A stretch of DNA of 64,000 nucleotides from Phymatolithon calcareum (taxonomy: Eukaryota; Rhodophyta; Florideophyceae; Hapalidiales). Location: NCBI GenBank assembly GCA_977006965.1, contig OZ345374.1, positions 1,550,001 to 1,614,000 of the forward strand, written 5' to 3'. Numbering within the stretch: position 1 is the first letter of the stretch; each line of letters starts with the position of its first letter. The notes below the pieces were generated by a model, which made no database searches, was not told the origin of the DNA, and saw nothing but the letters and a program-made list of their open reading frames with translations. The position numbers and the translations under genes are program-made. Below, piece after piece: positions 61,438-64,000 of this stretch.

Positions 61438-62825
61438 CAATGCGCCTTATACCGGAATACGCGGCCGCAAGACAGCACAGAACTTTCTTCTTTTTGCAAT
61501 ATGTATTTTTTATTGCAATTTTTTTAAAGCCCCACAGTCATACGAATATACGGTCAAGGCTCAGGTGCTACCCTCACTAGTGCGGCTTTACTCTATCTGA
61601 GCCCCTAGCATGTACTCGTTTGTTTTTGATAGCTCTTCATAGCAGTTTTCGAGATGTCGCTTCTTCTTTCAGTCCAGGTCTTCTTCATTCTGCATACTCT
61701 CTCGATAATGCTTTTGCTGAAGAGCAAAATGTCATCTAGTGCCTTCTCAGTTGCCGCTCTGTCTGCTTCCTCAAGTTCATAGGCAGGCAAGTAGCGATCC
61801 AGGGTCTCCATGTGCTGTCTGACTTTGCTTCCGAATCTATCTGCCATCAGAGTTGTAGACTCTTGGGGAAATCTTCAAGAGGCGTACAGCATAGAACTGC
61901 TATACCGTGGGCCATCTCTCCTTCAAAATCTCTTTGCCGCAATGTTCTTTCTGTGGTCATTCATGGGATCAATATAATCTTGACCGAGCAACAAGTAGTA
62001 CTGCGCAGAGCATATGTCGCCTTTTTCACTTGGCTGCACTCTGAATGCAATCACCCGGAGGTATTCGGCCTCCGGCATCTCTGGTTTTGCAGAAGGGCCG
62101 GGGAAATACTTCTTCGGCCTACTAGACATCCAGAAAGCGCTCTCAGTGCCAAAACAAGACCCTTGCCATGAGGACGAGTATTTCGAAAAACTTAATCAGC
62201 TCTGCCACTGCTGTCTCGTTTCGCCCCTTTCCCAGCTTAGCGGACTCCCAAGCAGCAAGTTTTCGCAGGTGAACTTGGGGAAACATCGTCACCACGCAAT
62301 CGTACTTCAAATGAATTCATACCACAATTTTCGGATAAGAAGTCTCCGTTTAGAGTGCGAAGGTGCCAGAACTGAAATGCAAATAGTCCCTCAAACGTAC
62401 ATAGAACTTTCCGTTTGTACCTTAGCACCCAATGACCGCTAGTATTTGACACGTGGTCGGGCGTGATGACATCAAGTTCCCGGTGCGATGGTTGGTCCCA
62501 AGGGCACTGTAACACTTCGGCGAGAGAGCACGTAAGACGACGTTTAGAGCTTCGAAAGGTTGTACTGAAGTTTTTGTGCCCTTCTTAGGAGCATGTGATC
62601 GCGATTGTAGACGATAAACAGTCGTTCCGCGATGAAGATTGGCGAGGATGAACACTGCAAGCAGGCCTGGGTGGTATCGCGCTTTGCCGGTGTTGGCTCT
62701 GTTCAAGCTGCTGAGCGTCTGAAATGTCATCTTCAGCGTTCTCTGCCTTTACGCTGACAATATTGACTGTCTTAATCTTAGCTTTCTTCAAAGGATGACG
62801 AATTAGGACCCATTTCACGCGATGT
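61438..62825 (-). repeat. family D coding repeat, copy 2 (split by a LINE fragment)
   Basis: It matches 3014-3995. It is interrupted at 61485-61885 by a LINE-B fragment and cut at 62826 by another LINE. Minus-strand coding traces: KKYFPGPSAKPEMPEAEYLR (61923-62129), FEVRLRGDDVSPSSPAKTCC (62237-62515) and HRVKWVLIRHPLKKAKIKTV (62585-62830). The same residues are conserved in copy 1, although both copies are frame-broken. Confidence 0.65.
61485..61885 (-). mobile_element. LINE-B-related 3' fragment, 401 bp, inserted in family D
   Basis: It is bounded by a 13-bp target duplication with one mismatch (ACAGCACAGAACT at 61472-61484 and ACAGCATAGAACT at 61886-61898). On the minus strand it has RQHMETLDRYLPAYELEEAD, LLFSKSIIERVCRMKKTW and the GGGGCTTTAAAAAAATTGC tail. 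It is very close to the plus-strand fragment at 33190-33573. Confidence 0.85.
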
Positions 62826-64000
62826 GACATTTTTTTGTAACTGTTTAGTTGTTTATTTGAAAGCCCTTATTAACACTCCTAAGACTGTACGGGAGCAGCT
62901 TTTCGTAACTTGTTCATTCTAGTATATCGCCTGGCCCCTAATACAGGGACTCCTCGTTTTCCATTTTGTCAATTATGGTCACGCTGTAGAGTAGTATGGA
63001 GCAAAGCATTGGAATTATTTATTTATTTTTATTCTTTTCTCGAAAAGTGTCGAGAATAAATAATTTATTGTTGAACGCAGAAGCAATAAATTATTGTATT
63101 CAAGTTCAGTGAGGTATAAATAACTGGTTATTCCCCGAATTATTGGATCCTTCTTGCTACTTTCTGTCGCGATAGAATAACCGGATCGAAAAAATGAGGA
63201 GTCCGATACAATAATTGTCGCAACCACGACGATCTCAATAAATACAATAAATATGCGAGACTCAGGAATAAATTATTGGAACAATAATTTAAATAATTAC
63301 AATAGCAATTATTTTTTCCAATGCTTTGGTATGGAGTCTAATGCCTTTTCCGTTCTTATCATTTCTCCGGAGTCCAGTTCATACTTTGTTAGGTTCATAC
63401 GTATGGTCTCCATGTGGCGCTCTGCTGCCGTTTCGAATGTATTCGATATTAGCGTCGAGCTCGCTTGAGGGAACCTTCCGCTTGCTTATTTTATGGCCAG
63501 CTGTCGATGTCTCACCTTGGTAAACCTGAGGATGGCCGGGATCTCATCCGGTTTGTCGTACGATATTTTCCTCTTTCTTCTTGCTTCGAGCCTCGTGCCT
63601 TCTTTCGCGAACAGTATTCGTCGGAGTTGACCTTGAGATTTCCCTTCCTGCATATGTTTGAAGGGGGCCGCGAACTGTTCTTGTTGCAGCATCGCGGCAA
63701 TATCGCGACTTGCCCACTGTAGTTCTTTGAAGTTTCGCTCTTCCCTTGGTTTGGATAGGATAGTCGACTTCCTTGCATTTCCTCGTAGCAGCATCCTCAG
63801 CGCTAATATTTCTCCCCTGTGTTCCGGTGGTTGGATCCTGCACATAAGCCGGAGCCGCTCGATCCTTCCACTTGCCGTACCACCGAATAATTGGAGGAAG
63901 AAGGTTCTTTCTGCTTCTTTGATAGCTTCTTGCACTTCTGAAGTCCACGGTGTGAGATGAATAGCGTATTCCCACCTTGGTTGGATCATCGACTTGTAGA
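62826..64000 (-). mobile_element. LINE-B-related element, 3' part, runs off the window
   Basis: On the minus strand the ORF2 C-terminal region (63486-64000, WEYAIHLTPWTSEVQEAIKE, RLRLMCRIQPPEHRGEIL, ARRKRKISYDKPDEIPAIL) is followed by a 3' UTR and a tail (AGGGCTTTCAAATAAAC then AGTTACAAAAAAA) that ends at 62826 inside family D. A hAT-type MITE lies inside at 63002-63328. The frame is open at the window edge. Confidence 0.85.
63002..63328. mobile_element. hAT-type MITE, 327 bp, AT-rich
   Basis: Exact 13-bp terminal inverted repeats, CAAAGCATTGGAA and TTCCAATGCTTTG, are flanked by an exact 8-bp duplication GTATGGAG (62994-63001 and 63329-63336). The inside is AT-rich with repeated AATAAATTATT and has no transposase frame. 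CA ends and an 8-bp duplication indicate hAT. The ends differ from the MITE at 18216, so this is a separate family. Confidence 0.92.

Noticed and set aside
1-64000. CRISPR arrays, bacterial operons, riboswitches
   Set aside because: The repeats are retroelements, MITEs and palindromes. There are no regularly spaced repeats with unique spacers, and the coding style with an intron is eukaryotic.
1-64000. tRNA or rRNA genes
   Set aside because: No cloverleaf with consensus A and B boxes and no rRNA-like blocks were recognised by eye; a tRNA scan would be decisive.

Overview
The window looks like nuclear DNA from a eukaryote with few introns and very many retrotransposons. The best guess is a florideophyte red seaweed of the Chondrus type. 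The basis is indirect: a few compact genes with one or no intron (alpha/beta hydrolase, metallophosphoesterase, EndoU nuclease, O-fucosyltransferase-like, GT77-like, LPMO-like), separated by nested LINE, Copia, Gypsy and MITE insertions. No rRNA, tRNA or CRISPR was seen, and nothing indicates a bacterium. The species is inference.

Layout. 1-2930 is the 3' part of a decayed Copia element with its 3' LTR. 2931-4330 is an unclassified coding repeat (called family D here), present again at 61.4-62.8 kb. 4.36-6.39 kb is a truncated LINE (family LINE-A). 6.4-10.9 kb has no convincing gene but holds a cluster of near-perfect palindromes. 10.9-16.3 kb is a gene island with three plus-strand genes: a one-intron alpha/beta hydrolase, a metallophosphoesterase and an EndoU-type endoribonuclease.

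17.0-26.1 kb is a nest of insertions. A minus-strand cysteine-rich gene appears split into three pieces by a 5'-truncated LINE-A (13-bp target duplication, itself hit by a hAT-type MITE with an 8-bp duplication) and by a full-length 5.0-kb two-ORF LINE (family LINE-B, 15-bp target duplication). 26.4-28.1 kb is another broken LINE-A, containing a repeat (family C) with 97-bp internal units.

29.1-34.7 kb carries two probable Golgi type II glycosyltransferases, with repeat debris between them. 35.1-39.7 kb is a LINE-A with an intact ORF2 and, facing it, an inverted copy of its own last 685 bp. 40-43 kb has small palindromic and TIR elements, including a mariner/pogo-like MITE. 43.6-44.7 kb is a secreted LPMO-like protein. 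44.7-50.4 kb is poor in recognisable genes. 50.45-58.85 kb is a degenerate Ty3/Gypsy element with LTRs, primer-binding site, polypurine tract, gag, zinc knuckle and RT/RNase H on the minus strand; where integrase is expected there are plus-strand ORFs instead. 59.1-60.2 kb is a separate Gypsy integrase-chromodomain remnant. 60.6-64 kb is a pile of LINE-B fragments, family D and a second hAT-type MITE.

The host genes do not form an obvious pathway. Two glycosyltransferases and the LPMO-like protein fit secretory or cell-wall biology. The main story is the nested retroelement architecture. LINE-A, LINE-B, family C and family D are labels used only in this annotation.
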